Shown here: piece after piece, positions 25,565 through 38,333 of the stretch | How the letters are laid out: every line of letters begins with the position of its first letter | How positions within the stretch are numbered: the stretch's first letter is position 1 | From: Anastatus disparis | Taxonomy: Eukaryota > Arthropoda > Insecta > Hymenoptera > Eupelmidae | Length of the DNA: 64,000 nucleotides | Direction of reading: 5' to 3' | Assembly (NCBI GenBank): GCA_017163975.1 | Contig: JAFFSR010000242.1 | Coordinates: 3,931,001-3,995,000 of the forward strand | Translations under genes and position numbers: made by a program | The notes under the pieces: model-generated | Told to the model about the DNA's origin: nothing | The model's input: the letters and a program-made list of their open reading frames with translations, nothing else | The model's database searches: none

Positions 25565-28500
25565 TTTAATGGTTAAGAACAAAATAGAGCTTTGATAAAT
25601 TTTAGTTATTTTTTTTTTCATTGTCTCTGTTGTATATACATAGAATGAAATATCAAAAAAATTAAACAACTTTTGGACTAAGTCCATAAAAGTTAATGTT
25701 ATAATCATTCATAATAACAAACCATAATAAAATATAAAATTAAGAAAACATGCATTTTAATTTTTAATATTTTAACATTATGATTGCCTTTACTATACTT
25801 ATCAAAATAAAATGAATAAGCAGATCCACCAAACATTTGTGTATATATATGAAATAACAATCTTTTGAATATTATTTAAAATTTTAAACATAATTTATTT
25901 CACTTTTCTTTTTTAAATAAACTAAACTGGGCTCACATCTTTTACAGTCATATAGTATTTACAATCTAAACTAAAATAAAAATATACACAAAACAAAACT
26001 TAGCTTCACTTTTAATTAAATTAAATCAAACAAATTAAAAATTCTTTTTTTTAACTAGTATCGATGTTATTTTGCATATGATGATTATTTTATTTCTACA
26101 ATCACAATAATTTTCATACTATATTTCAAAATTTGTTTTCTGGAAAGATTAAGATCATTTTATTTTACTAATGAATTTAATATTTATTATATCAATAGGT
26201 ATATTCCCTTTATATATTTAATATTTTTTAGATTTATTATTTTTGCTTTACATTACTTACATAAGAAAAATATATTTTTAATTTTTTATACATTATTTAC
26301 AAATATTTTGTTAAGAACATGGTTTTATTACATTTATAATCAATTTTAGTAAGTATGCCTCTTTTATTATCATTTATCAAATTACATCGCAATGATAATA
26401 AAAATTAAACAATCTTGAAAAAAATAATGATAGTCATTGTTATTGAAAAAAATAATTTTTAAGTTTTTAAATGATTATGTTATTTATTGCTGCACATGCA
26501 AAATTTCATGCAGGAATTAAAGGATTTGAAACCTAAATAAAATATTAAATTATTCAAGATAAATAGAAGATAATTTTTTTGATTGTTTTAATAATAAAAT
26601 CTTATAGATTGATTATAAATGTACACTTTAACAAATATTCAACATGCAAATTTCAATATAAAAATATGAAATTAGAGGAAGGATAAAAATAAATTATAAT
26701 TTGTAATATAATTACTAATATATTGAAGTTAGTAAGGAACAACAACTTATATTAAATGAATATTTTATTTATCAATTATATATCAATGTGTATGTACAGT
26801 CCGCATTTTAATTTAATTCTGATAATTATTATAATTTAATTATTAAAAGCATGTCATTAATCTCTCTTGTGCACAATATTATAAAATACAACTATTATAT
26901 ATCACGTGCACACAGAAAAAAATATGTGATTAAATCATTTTTCTTGGACTCAAAGTTGAAATATCATTCTCTATTGAGATACTTGTTTAATTATATTTGT
27001 ACATAAAAGATAAATCCTAAATTGATTTGAAATTTTAATTAACGTTTGTATAAAAAGTACTCCAGATTTCACACTAATTAATTTCAAATGAATAAATAAA
27101 TAAATGCATTCAATAATTTTAATAGATCAGATTAGATAGTGTATAAAAATATCAATTTTTATACAATGCTTTTCATAACTTTTCAGATTATCAAAGTTTA
27201 TTGAATCGATTTAGTTAATTAAAATTTTTATTATAAATAAAGAATAATATTAACTTTTCTTGTTTTGTTTTCAATATTTAGTTTGGAATATGATTATAAA
27301 ATATAATCATGAATGTAAAAAATATGTAAAAAGTAAGTGAGTCCAAGAAGTACAATTTTATATTATTTTTTTTATTTAATGATAAAATATGATAAAATGA
27401 ATGATTTATTTCCCCTTATACATTACAAATAACTTTATTTTGAAATCTATATTTTTAGTATAAATCTGTAAATATATATGTTATATTTGATTAAATTTAG
27501 GCTCTATTTATACTAATTTCAAGTTATAACTACATAGTTCATTTCAGACTAATCTACAAGAAAATAAAACTTGAAATCTCACAATCGCTTTGGCACATTC
27601 TCTCAAATCATAAAACAATAATTATATAATTACAACTAAAAATATAGAAAGTAACAATGTTCATATTGAAGCTTACTTCTGAAATGTATAGTATCAAGCT
27701 GCAAATAGCATTTAATTCTAATATCTATAATTCCTGTTTTGATGCTTTGACTTAATATTTGACTTAAGAAGACTATTATTGAATTGCAATATACATACGT
27801 ATATTTAAATATATAATATAACATACTAAGAGAATATTTAACATAAATCAGTTGAATAAGAATATTTAAAAATAAAGCATAGTATTTGTAATAGAAATGT
27901 TACGATTGTCGACAAAGCCGTTTATTCAGTTTTAAAATACATACTACTGAATGCTATATTTACTGATTAAAAAGCTTAATTGAAAATAATTAAGATCACG
28001 CGGATTATAGCTTGCAGTTAAATCGTAAATATAATAGTCAATAATAGATTTTATATTTGGATAAAAATTATATTCTGATTCAACAAATATATCTTAGTTT
28101 TGTAAAATGAATATTCACAAGCTCCAATCAGTCATTTTCAGGCATTACAGTAACATAAATTTAATTATTAATACATATCATAAGCAAGGAACGAATCTTC
28201 TAATTAATATTGTGTTCCTTAATTATTTTATAAATTAATAAATAAATCTTATTCATTGCCCCTTAAGGTAGGAATCCACCTCTGAATTTTGATTTTTTTT
28301 ACAATTTTCTATTATTCTAAATAATATATATATATATAACTTAAGAAATTTAAATATAATTTTATAATAGTTTAAAAATACTTATATTTTTAACAGTTAT
28401 AAAATTGTTTATTTTACAGTTTCATTTTTAAACATCAAAACCAAAACTGAATCTTAAATGTTCAAATATTTTCAGAAAAGTACGCTTTTTGGAATATTAA

Positions 28501-29430
28501 TATAATACGAAATATGTTATTCAACTAGGTTACTTAGTTGCATTAAAAAAGAATTTTGTTTATAAAATTCTGTTAAATTGTTTTATATCATGCTTGCTGT
28601 CAATGTCTACAGAAACCACTATATTTTTTCTCAATGACGAGTTTATAAAATGAAAGAAATATACGTATTAAAATTCCAAGATAAATTATCCTTAATAAAT
28701 GGTTGCAGGGTATTGGTGCATAACGTGTAGATATATTTAACATTGTGCTAATTAATATAAATAAAACAAAAAATAACATTTTTGTGTTTAATCAAGATAA
28801 AGCACCTTATGTATTGTCATTACTCTATTATTTTTGTTAATGCATTATTTTTGTCATCATATATTTTAAGCACTTAAATCATTATGTTATAAAATTGTAT
28901 ATGATATTTGGTTATATGTCATATTTTTGCTACTATGCAAAATTTTAAATTATAACATGATGATTTTTATAAATAAATTTGATCCTTTTCTGTAATAATT
29001 ATTTAAATAATTTTGAAAATTAATTCAAAATATAAAAATTAAAAGTTACTGAAACTATTGCTTTATAGGACAGTAAATTTGCTCAAAGATTTGTTTGGTA
29101 ATAAAAACACAGATGACCGCCTTGTATAAACATTAATTGCGATATAATTATCATTAGATAAATTTATTTTACAAAAGCATTATTTGCTTTAATTTGAGAT
29201 ATATTTCATTTTTCAAAAAGCATAGTTATTTTCATTGAAAATTAATAAGCAAATGCTACTTACGGATTGTGAAACTCAAAAATATAAAAATGTGAGTAAA
29301 CAATGACTTTATATTGTACCATTTTAATAAAAATATATAAACACGCTTAATGTTTATTATTACAATGAATAATCTTGATTCATAATTTTGTATGAAATAT
29401 ATATTGAAAGTTCATTCTAATATCACGAAT
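25565..29430. other. AT-rich intergenic DNA, no gene seen
   Basis: Nearly 3.9 kb of extremely AT-rich DNA. The first 200 bases should be the UQCRH 3' UTR (AATAAA-type words near 25727). A short TA dinucleotide run lies near 28326-28338. The frame at 27636-27824 (-) looks random. No RNA gene or element with clear ends was found. Confidence 0.55.
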
Positions 29431-29756
29431 ACAATATTAGGCGCCCGCGCACTTCCAGTACGTCGCGAGAGCGCGAGATTCGCCTTAATAGTTAAAATAT
29501 TTATCAAATTATTAAAAAAAAAATTTAATTTTATAGATCACATTTGACAATCATCAATGCTTTTCGATTGTAGTCGAAACGTAGGATCTTTTACCTAAAT
29601 CTCGCATTCTACCGAGTGCGCATGCATGCTCGACGATAATATTACACAGCGCAAGAGATCGTTCAGGAAGTTTTTTTCTTACAACCGTTTTTTATCTTGA
29701 TATTCTTTCTGGCGTCATCGCCGACGCGCGATTCAATATTTCAAACTGTGCGAACA
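29431..29756 (+). promoter_or_regulatory. GC-rich promoter-like patch
   Basis: An abrupt CG-rich island (CGCCCGCGCACTTCC and CGCGAGAGCGCGAG near 29442-29478; TGCGCATGCATGC near 29616) in AT-rich DNA, just past the 3' end of Rbf. The CG words and an NRF1-like half site suggest a promoter for a plus-strand transcript starting before 29757. No transcript evidence. Confidence 0.4.
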
Positions 29757-29863
29757 ATGGCAGAAACATTAGCTGTACGTGTCTACCATGCGATGTTCAT
29801 CAAAGCCTTAGAGGAACGCATTCAGCGGACCGTGCATTTATATTATCTTACAAGGATACTACG
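29757..29863 (+). CDS. Orphan candidate first coding exon, unknown product
   Basis: An ATG in fair context (AACAATGG) opens 35 codons beginning MAETLAVRVYHAMF and ending YYLTRIL, then a strong donor (CG|GTAAGC). The sequence is markedly less AT-rich than its surroundings and follows the promoter-like patch. I do not recognise the peptide. No matching second exon was found on the plus strand; any downstream exon would lie under, or beyond, the Rbf gene. It could equally be the start of a non-coding RNA. Confidence 0.3.
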
Positions 29864-30032
29864 GTAAGCAGTTGACATTTGTTAATGTCTTTTGAAAACA
29901 AAAATCCTTATAAAATGAGCTAATTTTTTTATAAATAAAAGAATTCTTCTTTTAAAAAATAGAACGTTTTCTAATATAACAAATATCTGTAGCTTATCGT
30001 ATAGTATCCTTTGATAATTATATGTTAACCGT

Positions 30033-33000
30033 TTATTGATTTTGTGTAGTTCGTCGATCACCTATAATATTTTCAAGTTTCCTGGCAACAAAAGTCGTAG
30101 TTCCAGTCATCAATTTTTTTGAATTTGATTCACCATCAGGTAATGTCGTTGATGTTTCTGTATCATCGGAAAGCAAACGCTTTCCAACACTTTTCCTTGC
30201 TTCAACGGACGTTACCATTTTGTTAATTGACTCGAGATCCTAAGTAACAGATACATAAATTTTATTTACTCATAAAAGTTTTACATATTTTGATAAAAAT
30301 TGTTTAAACAAAAATCAATTATAAAAACAATCTTGGAATTTTAATAAGAATTCATAAGAATTTTTTAAAATAATTTTAACGATATGAAATACGTAATAAA
30401 ATTCAATAAAAGTGATAAATTATAAAAAAAAAAGATTAAATTACTTTTGCGGGACTTCGATTGAAGAAATATTGCAATTGAGGTGCTGGTGAAGCTACAA
30501 TCTCTTTGGGGTCCAGTACACGTGTCATTACGCTGTCTGTAACCCGTCTAACTGGTGAACTATGGCTTGTAATCACTCGTGCTTTGGGCAGTGGACTAAG
30601 TGTCAAATTCGTGATACTACCCTCAGTTAAACCTAATTTTTTAGCAAAATCCTTCACCTCCGGCACGTAAACTGTATTGTAAAATTTGATGAGATCACCA
30701 CGCTCTTCTGATCCATAAATACGAGAAGTAGCCGCCATATCTGAAGGTGTCGGTGGCGCTACGTTATTTGCTTGATTATTTCTGTTGATAAATGAAAAAA
30801 AAATAGTTTTAATAAATGATTAATTTTACTGGAAATTAATTAAATTTAATATATTGAATGTTGCTTTACTTATTGCCATTTTCTATTGCAGTTTCTACAT
30901 TATTAATCCTGGATATCAAAACTGATCTATAAATGTGTGATTCTGCTTGTGGTTGAAGTCTATAACATCGCATAATTTCTGTGAAAGTATTTTTTTCAAT
31001 TTTACCAAGTTTGCAAATTACATATACAGCGGACATAAGAATCTGATCAAGGTGTCGATCTTTCATCAAAAATCTGCGTTCCATTATGGAATATTCAAAT
31101 ATCGTCCAAATTTTTCTCTTTAAATCGAGATCGGTTATATCAAGAGAGTTGCAAATAGTTTGCATTCGGGTATTAGTCAAATTATAAAATTTGCGAAAGA
31201 AAAGTGCGAGTGAGCCAGTACGACGTGGTTTACTTTGGTCACGATTAATTGTGTTCATAGGTGTGCTCGAAACTGGACCACTACCATTTCTTGTTTGATT
31301 TTGTGGTTCAGTTGAGGCAAGCCTTGATAGCAAACCTGGACCACCAGCTTTCAATACACTTTGTGCTGATATTTTAGTATCTGCGAAGAGACGTTTTTTA
31401 GCAATGCCTGATGCTATTGGAGAATGAAATCTAAAAAAAGTAAAGTTTAAATTTTATTCTTTCAGTCTTTATATTTTTTATTTTTTATTCATACAAAATA
31501 ATTCATTGAATATAAAAAATAAAATTTATAGTACACAAACCTTTCAGATGCTGAAGAAATAGGACTTTGTGCCACATCATGATGAGCTCCCCTATCTAAA
31601 GCCATTTTTCTTAAAACAGGTTGACCTGGAGTGTTAGGATCTACTAAATCAAAAGTACCCGGTAAAGCTACATCTTCATATGAAGGAACGCCGCTTTCAC
31701 AATTTTGAAGTGCTTCCCACAAAGGACTGGACGACTTCCATGCCAAAGATTCCAAAATCATTTCTTCAATGCGATTTAAATGTTTGACCATTTCACGCGT
31801 CAATTGATTTACAGCGACTTTGACAATAACTTCTATTACTTTATAGAAGAAGTAAGCTTCTAAATTTAAAGCTTTTAGAATCCAAGGGAACATTCTATCC
31901 TTACTTTGATATGAATATATAACTATTTCGCAACAACATGCGAATAAACATTGAAGAAATAGATCATTCTTCAATAACGTCTTTAAAAGAAATTATTTGT
32001 TTCATTACAATGTTTATATGAAATTATGAATTAAAATTTTATTAAATAATTTAAAAGCCATATCTTACCGATACATCAAAGTTTGGTTTCTTTGTCATTT
32101 CATCATTTAAAACCAACTCTAAAACTTTGTAAAATAAAGTTTGTGCTGATTGCAAGCGCATTTGCCCAAAATCCGAACCAGTATTTTCAGTTTGCTCTGT
32201 TGCTCTTGGTGAATAAGCATCACAGAACATTGATCCATATTGTTGCACTTTTGAATCTACAAAAGCTTGAATATCTGGAGAACTATTTTTAAATACTTCT
32301 AAGAGTTTTTCAGAAGGTAAAGCTTGACATCCAACTAATAATGAATTCAATCGAATAACACTTTGTATTGGATTAGAGGCTGGTGCAATATTACTTACAT
32401 CTTTTGTTTTAAGATATTTACGACCAGTTAAAGGCGTTGGGGGTGCCCAATGTGGCATCTATAAAAATAAAAAATATGTATTTTGTTTTTCAAGACTATT
32501 TGATTCATAAAAAAAAAAAAATTTACCGCATTTAACTGTTCTTTTTTAGATTGAAATTGTTCCTGTAGTTCACTTATCATTTTGGATGGTGATGAACCTA
32601 CATTACTGTTAGAATCTGGTCCTAAAACAAAAAATAAATTTTTTATTTATATTACATAGTAGAAAACTTCAAAAGTATTTTTTATTTTTGAATATGTAAC
32701 TTAGATAAAATAAAAGTTTTGTTATTGATCAATGCTTAATTTTTCAGTTCTTATATAAAGATGTTTTTCAGATTACAATTAATAATAACAGTCAAAATTT
32801 TGTCATTTTTCTTATTTTTACTTGACTACATCATATATTTGTAAAATGTAATTATTAGTAAAATATAACCACTTTAATAAATTAATAGTTATTTTTAATT
32901 TTTATTAAAAAGTGAACTAACACAAACAGTTGTCAAAATTTTCATAAAACTGAACGTTTCTTTATATCTCGTTTCCATGCCAACATAACATTAAAAAAAA

Positions 33001-34953
33001 AAAATTTGTTTCATAAGATAATATTTTGAAAAAAAAATATTAAAAATAATTCATTAGATAATTTTTTGTTAAATATTATTTATTTTTTTATGTTCATTAA
33101 AATGAAATATTAATGATCGAGAATGTACTCTCAAATGACGATTCATTTCAATTACCTGTTGAAAAAAATTACTTTTATAGCACCCACCTTTTAATAATAT
33201 AGGCCAAGTTGATTCCTTATCAACTTGCATACACGATGCACTCTCTAGTCTTGTTCTTCTCCATTCAGCTATTTTTGAGAGCAATTGGTAAAGCAGGCAC
33301 ACATTAATTGGTTAGCGGCGGAAAATGAAAAGGGTTGATAAACAATAAAAAAAAAAGAAAAAAAAATGAAGCTTTCAGTAAAAACAAAGCCATTTAAAAT
33401 AGAAAAAAAATAAAAATGAAAAAAAAGTAAAAATAGCAAGTCATTCAAGTAAGGCATGTTTAAATGTTGTTACATTATTATTTACTTTGGCATGATAAAA
33501 ATTTCATTTTTATGAAATAATAAAAATATTAAAATATTAATTACTTAATAAAACATACATAGCAGTTTTATTTTCTGCTATTGTTTGTACAGTGGAATTG
33601 GATAAGTTACAGATACATCAAATGTGCTCTAGGTATACTCTTTAATAAGGATTTCAGTATTCCAAGCACAGCATTGGTCAAGCTTCAAAATGTTAAAAGT
33701 AAAAAGATCTTACCTAAAAATATTCTTTCATCCAGATCTCCGACACTTAAGACATGCTGTTCATAAGCCTTATTAATTGCTTTGTTATTTCCATCAAAAT
33801 TCAAAGCTTCAAGCATTCCTGAATGATTCGATGAATTGCCTCTTAAAACTTTTTCAGTAAATAACTTAATAATGTAATGTTTAGAATAATATTCCTTGAT
33901 TACAATAGCCTCAACAGCAATACCATTGTGACGCTCACAAAGTAGACTAACGATACAATTTGCAGACTCTGATGGTGTATAATTATCATCATTAAAATTT
34001 TCAGGTAATCCTAAAAAAGAAAATTTTTCAACATTTTTATTTATTTTTAAAATAAAATAATTACAATTATAATGAATTATATAACATATACTAACCAGGA
34101 AAATCAGGATTTAATAAATCTTTTCTATTTGCTAATAAAGCATTGCTGTACATTAAATCACAGCAAACTAATAGTAGATGATAAGAATTTACTAGATCAT
34201 CAGAAATAGTTGAAATTCCACTTTTAATACAAATAAAAAGTGACCAACAAAATTCAAATAATCTTGAAGGAGTACACGGTACAGCCTTATGTCGTCTTGA
34301 TCTTACTGGTTTGCCCAAATCATCAGCAGGAGACTTAAATATATCTTTGAAAATTGGTTGATACTTTTGGAAGATGACTGATGATACAGAAAAATTTCTT
34401 TGCAATGTATCTATTCTTGCTCCAAAATCTTGGGGCATGTTACACATATCAGCCCATGCTTTACTTTTTGTAAAAAATTCAATTAAAGGTAGATTACAAA
34501 GTTTAAGAAGTCGAGTCAATGAAACACAGTTTCCTTGAATATTAGCTCCAGTTCTTCCTACGGTAGGGGTACTAGCTTTTCGACATGCAACATAAAGGGC
34601 GCATCCAATCCAGTGTAGTTGATCACCCTTAGAACAAAATTCATCAATTCAAAAAGAAGAAAGAAACAATAAAAAATGTTTTTAGGAGTACATGCATTAG
34701 AATAAGAACTAAAACAAAAAAAAATGAAAAGAAAGAAAGAGTAATATACATTCTACTGAAAAACAGTACCAAAAAAATTTATAAGAATGCTATAGTAAAT
34801 AAATAAAACAATTACCTCAAGGGTGTAATGTTGCCTTATGTTCTCATAGGATCTCCAAGCTTCGTTAGCCGCGCTTGCGTCCATATTAAGCTTCTGGCAT
34901 AAATCCTGGTGTTTCATGAACGTCGAGTCTTCAATATCATCGGATTGCCCCAT
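30033..34953 (-). CDS. Rbf: Rbf, retinoblastoma-family pocket protein (p107/p130 type)
   Basis: Pocket proteins bind E2F/DP factors and repress S-phase genes until cyclin-CDK phosphorylation. Nine exons join in frame: 34953-34816, 34627-34096, 34010-33714, 32621-32527, 32458-32069, 31980-31541, 31430-30870, 30781-30445, 30239-30033, giving 998 aa. The N-terminal cyclin-like region has HWIGCALYVACRKASTPTVG. Pocket A begins near residue 354 with PPTPLTGRKYLKTKD and continues to FPWILKALNLEAYFFYKVIE and MVKHLNRIEEMILESLAW. Pocket B (about 685-810) has GSLALFFRKFYNLTNTRMQ and LDQILMSAVYVICKLGKIEK. The tail has SPV and SPAPQ proline sites and RKLENIIGDR, as in p107/p130 rather than RB1. An 81-nt in-frame candidate exon lies at 33188-33268. 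Insects usually have one or two such genes. Confidence 0.95.
33188..33268 (-). CDS. Rbf: Candidate 81-nt cassette exon of Rbf
   Basis: Inside the 1.1-kb intron between Rbf exons 3 and 4. A CTAAC branch-point word and pyrimidine-rich run precede the acceptor (AAATAG at 33269); 26 codons are open (EWRRTRLESASCMQVDKEST, then WPILLK), and the exon ends at a GTGGGT donor. Both edges are phase 1, as is the host intron, so it can be skipped or included without a frame change. It would sit just before pocket A, after DERIFLG. Coding-like composition; no transcript evidence. Confidence 0.5.
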
Positions 34954-36060
34954 TTTTTCTTATTGAACTCGGGTAATTACACCCGCACTTCACAGATAAA
35001 GAATGAAAAAAAACAAACAAAATGTCACAATAAAGGAAAAAACAATGCGAATGCTCAGGGGCTTTTATCGAAGCTCCCGAGTCTCGCACGCGTTTAATTT
35101 ATTTTCTTTTGACGCACTACTGTTACACTCGTAGATCAGCGCGCGCTCTTGGCACATACCAATATGTAGTCATCTATAATCTGACTTGCCCATCTACCAC
35201 ACACGTCTTTGCGCGGGAAATAACTTAGTTATGCCGCCATCTTTCTGCCAGCTTGGCGGGCTTTAAAGTACACTCTACGCTCAATGACTTGGCCACTCAG
35301 GTAGAAGAGAAGTTATGTACAAAATATTCAAGCAAGTCATTCCACAATATTTACATGGATAGTATATCTATATATTAACACTATATAGTTATATAAACTA
35401 TTAAAATGCTGGACTCCAAAAGTTGCTTTACTTTCCCGCTTAACACTGCGCTGCTGTACTTACGTCTATAATCTTTGCTCAGGTTGGTTAACCACGCCGA
35501 TTGACTACCTATATTTACCCGCCTACACCCAACCTAGACATTATCTATATGGATGTGTTATCTTTTTCAATAATTCATTAAACTTTATACAATTCATATA
35601 ATCTATAAATAAACTATTCAAATCTTTTTCTAAATTACTTCTTTTTTCATTATAAAAATTTGTAAATTAATTTTTTATGAAAGATTTCTATTATTGCAAT
35701 CTAAATAAGGATATATGCGCGCGCTTGTGCGCCAACCTTTTCCCGCCTCAATTTTCATTGGTTAAATCCTTGTGCACACACGCAATACTGCTGTGATTCG
35801 CGCCTTCTCCTTTGCTTTGGCAAAAGTTTGTTTACATTTTCGAAGCCGGATATACCCTTTGCTCGTCTTTTGTTTGATCAACAATTCGAAATCGGTTTAA
35901 CATAATTTAATAAAATAAGCAATAAATATACAATTATTCAATAGGCAATTATTCTGTATGACATCGGGTAAGTTTATTTGAAACTCTTAAAAAAAGCAAC
36001 TAAGTGGATATATTCAAATATCGTGACAAACTTTTTATTTTACGTTTCTATTTGTTTTGT
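34954..36060. promoter_or_regulatory. Rbf upstream region with E2F-like and CCAAT words
   Basis: Divergent region upstream of Rbf. It is patchily CG-rich (35080-35280 and 35715-35860). E2F-like words are TTTCCCGCGC (minus strand, 35211-35220), GGCGGGC at 35256-35262, CTTTCCCGC near 35431 and TTTTCCCGCC at 35738-35747, the last followed by ATTGG (CCAAT on the other strand) near 35758. At 35958-35967 a plus-strand ATG ACA TCG G is followed by GTAAGT, a possible tiny first exon with no partner found. Confidence 0.45.
35211..35220 (-). promoter_or_regulatory. E2F consensus site upstream of Rbf
   Basis: Reads TTTCCCGCGC on the minus strand, a full match to TTTSSCGC, 258 bases upstream of the Rbf ATG. 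E2F control of pocket-protein genes (for example mammalian p107) is known; feedback here is inferred. Confidence 0.45.
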
Positions 36061-36063
36061 TTA

Positions 36064-36310
36064 TGGGGAGCGCGGTGGTGTAAGGGAGTGCCCAGATGGA
36101 TACCCATCCTGACCCTCGTACCAGGTTCTGATGAGACCGGATTGGCTAGATTTAACGGAATTGTTGAAATTTTATCAGATTCTGCCAATGCGATCTCAAT
36201 GGGACGTAGTACGGGGGTTTGGTACGGGTATCCATCTGGACGCTTCCCTTAACGGATAGGGCTCTTGAGTCCAACGCGGTGGGCATGAGTTCGAATCCTG
36301 GCCAGGTACC
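36064..36310 (+). repeat. tRNA-like SINE head, interrupted in its A box
   Basis: GAGCGCGGTGGTGTA ends at 36082 and, after a 167-base insertion, continues as ACGGATAGGGCTC through a B box AGTTCGAATCC at 36288-36298. Together the two halves make a tRNA-like promoter with an A box (GTGGTGTAACGG) and a B box, without a pairing acceptor stem, so a tRNA-derived SINE head and not a tRNA gene. The body and 3' end beyond 36310 could not be bounded. Confidence 0.5.
36083..36249. mobile_element. 167-bp inverted-repeat MITE inside the SINE
   Basis: The ends are imperfect inverted repeats: AGGGAGTGCCCAGATGG at the left and, on the other strand from the right end, AGGGAAGCGTCCAGATGG; both go on with ATACCC. 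A TA flanks each side (36081-36082 and 36250-36251), the duplication made by Tc1/mariner-type insertion; a 3-bp TAA reading (PIF/Harbinger) is also possible. Removing it restores GTGGTGTAACGG. No coding capacity. Confidence 0.6.
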
Positions 36311-38333
36311 TCTGACTTTTTTTCGAAAAAAATTAGTGTATGTGCCATTTACATCACGACTCTTAAAATAATCCAAATTCATTAGGAATCGGTTGATTAT
36401 TGGTCACAAAATGCGCTAATCATCCATCGGTAGTCAAAGCTTTCGGTATGGTGTGTCAGATTTAATTTGTTTACAAAATTCATGAACTATGCATTCATTT
36501 TTAACAAATTGAAATTTTTCGCCAACTAAAAGTTTTTTTGCAATTTGTGTTGTGCGGAGTCTTAATCATTCATCTTTAAAAAATTTTTGTTAAAAGAAAT
36601 ACATTTTAAAATCATTTCTATTCTTCTTATATTCATGTTTGATTGATAAATCTATATATAAATTGAATGTAAAATTTCATGTTTCTTCTAAGTCTTATCT
36701 TAATAAAATTATTTACGGCTATTTATTTTTGAAAAACCATAATTATTAATGTGATGAAGTAATCCTTATTATTCGCTTTTGAAAACATATTTTCATTCTA
36801 AAAAGGTAAGAATATGCCTAAGTTTCGTTAATTCAATAAAGTCATTAAAAAAATATTTTGTTTCAAGAAAAGAAACGAATAGATTACTTATTTTGCGATA
36901 ATGAAAATTTTGAAAAAATAATGAGTTTGTAAATGATGTATACTATATTGTTCTCTCTTATAATATTAAATTATTATTTTTTAAATAAAATAAAAGTTTG
37001 TTTATTTGTAGAAATTGTAAATATAAACGAATTCAATATACATTTAAAATTCGAATTTGAAACTTATTGTATCCTAATGTTTTTTTTTTTTAATTTTCAT
37101 TTTATCAAATTTTGAAATTAATACAATTTAAATAAAATTTTTTTGCTGCACTGTCTGCGTCACGTGATTCTTATGCATTTAAACAAAGAGAGCATTTTCT
37201 CTGAGAATCCTTTTGTGTAATTCACATATATAGCACGTAACGCATATGTATATTAACTGGTTAATATACAAATCGCTAAATGGTATATTGTTTATTGTAT
37301 ATTACAGAATTGCATTGCCTATAATATTTATAATAAAAAAAATACTAACAAAAATTTCTCATTCAATAAATCATTTATTAAATCAAAAAATTATTTTTTA
37401 TTAAAAATCAATTACTTGGTCTACAAAATTATTTTAGTGTTTGTCCTTGGGGTCTTCCCTAATTAAAGCATAAAAAGCACTAAATATTTTTTTTAATGTC
37501 GTATAATTTTATACCATTTTATTTTAACATAAAATCAGTGATTATATATATGAAATAATAGATAATTATTTATTTTTAAATAATTAAAAAAATTTTTAAT
37601 TAATTAACTAATTGATTATTTTTCCAAATTTGAAATTTTTCTCGAGGAAATATTAGCAAATATTTATTAATATTTTTAACGATTTTTGTAAAATATGATT
37701 ATATTTTTTAATATAAGCGATTCAATTACATGCCGAATTTATAATTTTCTATTTAATAATGGTACTCGCTACTGGTACTTTTACCCTATAAAATTCATTT
37801 GGTTAAACAAATTAAAAAAAACTGAGTTATCCAGTTTTTCGGGTAATCCACGATCTTTTAAAAATATTTCATTCATTAATTTAGTTAAAATTACAGCTTC
37901 CGAAAAATTTAAATGGGCAAAATAATACTATACGGAAAAAGTTCCTAAAAAATATCACTAGCAATCAGCTGGTATTTTTTTCATATGGTTCTTAATCCAC
38001 TTATGAATATGGTTCGCGCGTCGTGACCGTGACCGTATACGTCTGTATAAAATTTATAATTTGTATTACACAGCACAACCACAACTCTATAGATATTTCC
38101 ATTTGCAGCGTATAAATATGTGTGTACACTACTTGCAATGTGTTTATATACATCAAAAATTAAAATATTTTTAATACATTTTGAGGTTATCTTGAGTCGA
38201 AAACTGATTTCCAAAATAGAGCAATAAATATTAGATCCTAGAGATAATATTTGTAAAGTTAATCTTGTTTATCAATTATTGAAAAAGTTGTTTCATTATT
38301 ATACGTTTGTTCTACTAATTGTTAAATTATAAG
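36311..38333. other. AT-rich intergenic DNA before RBFA
   Basis: Two kilobases of AT-rich DNA. Frames at 36933-37115 (+), 37695-37925 (+) and 37981-38214 (-) have no recognisable domain. The last 150 bases before 38334 are the RBFA upstream region. Confidence 0.5.

Noticed and set aside
36250..36310. tRNA gene suggested by AGTTCGAATCC
   Set aside because: No acceptor stem, and the 5' half is separated by an inverted-repeat insertion.
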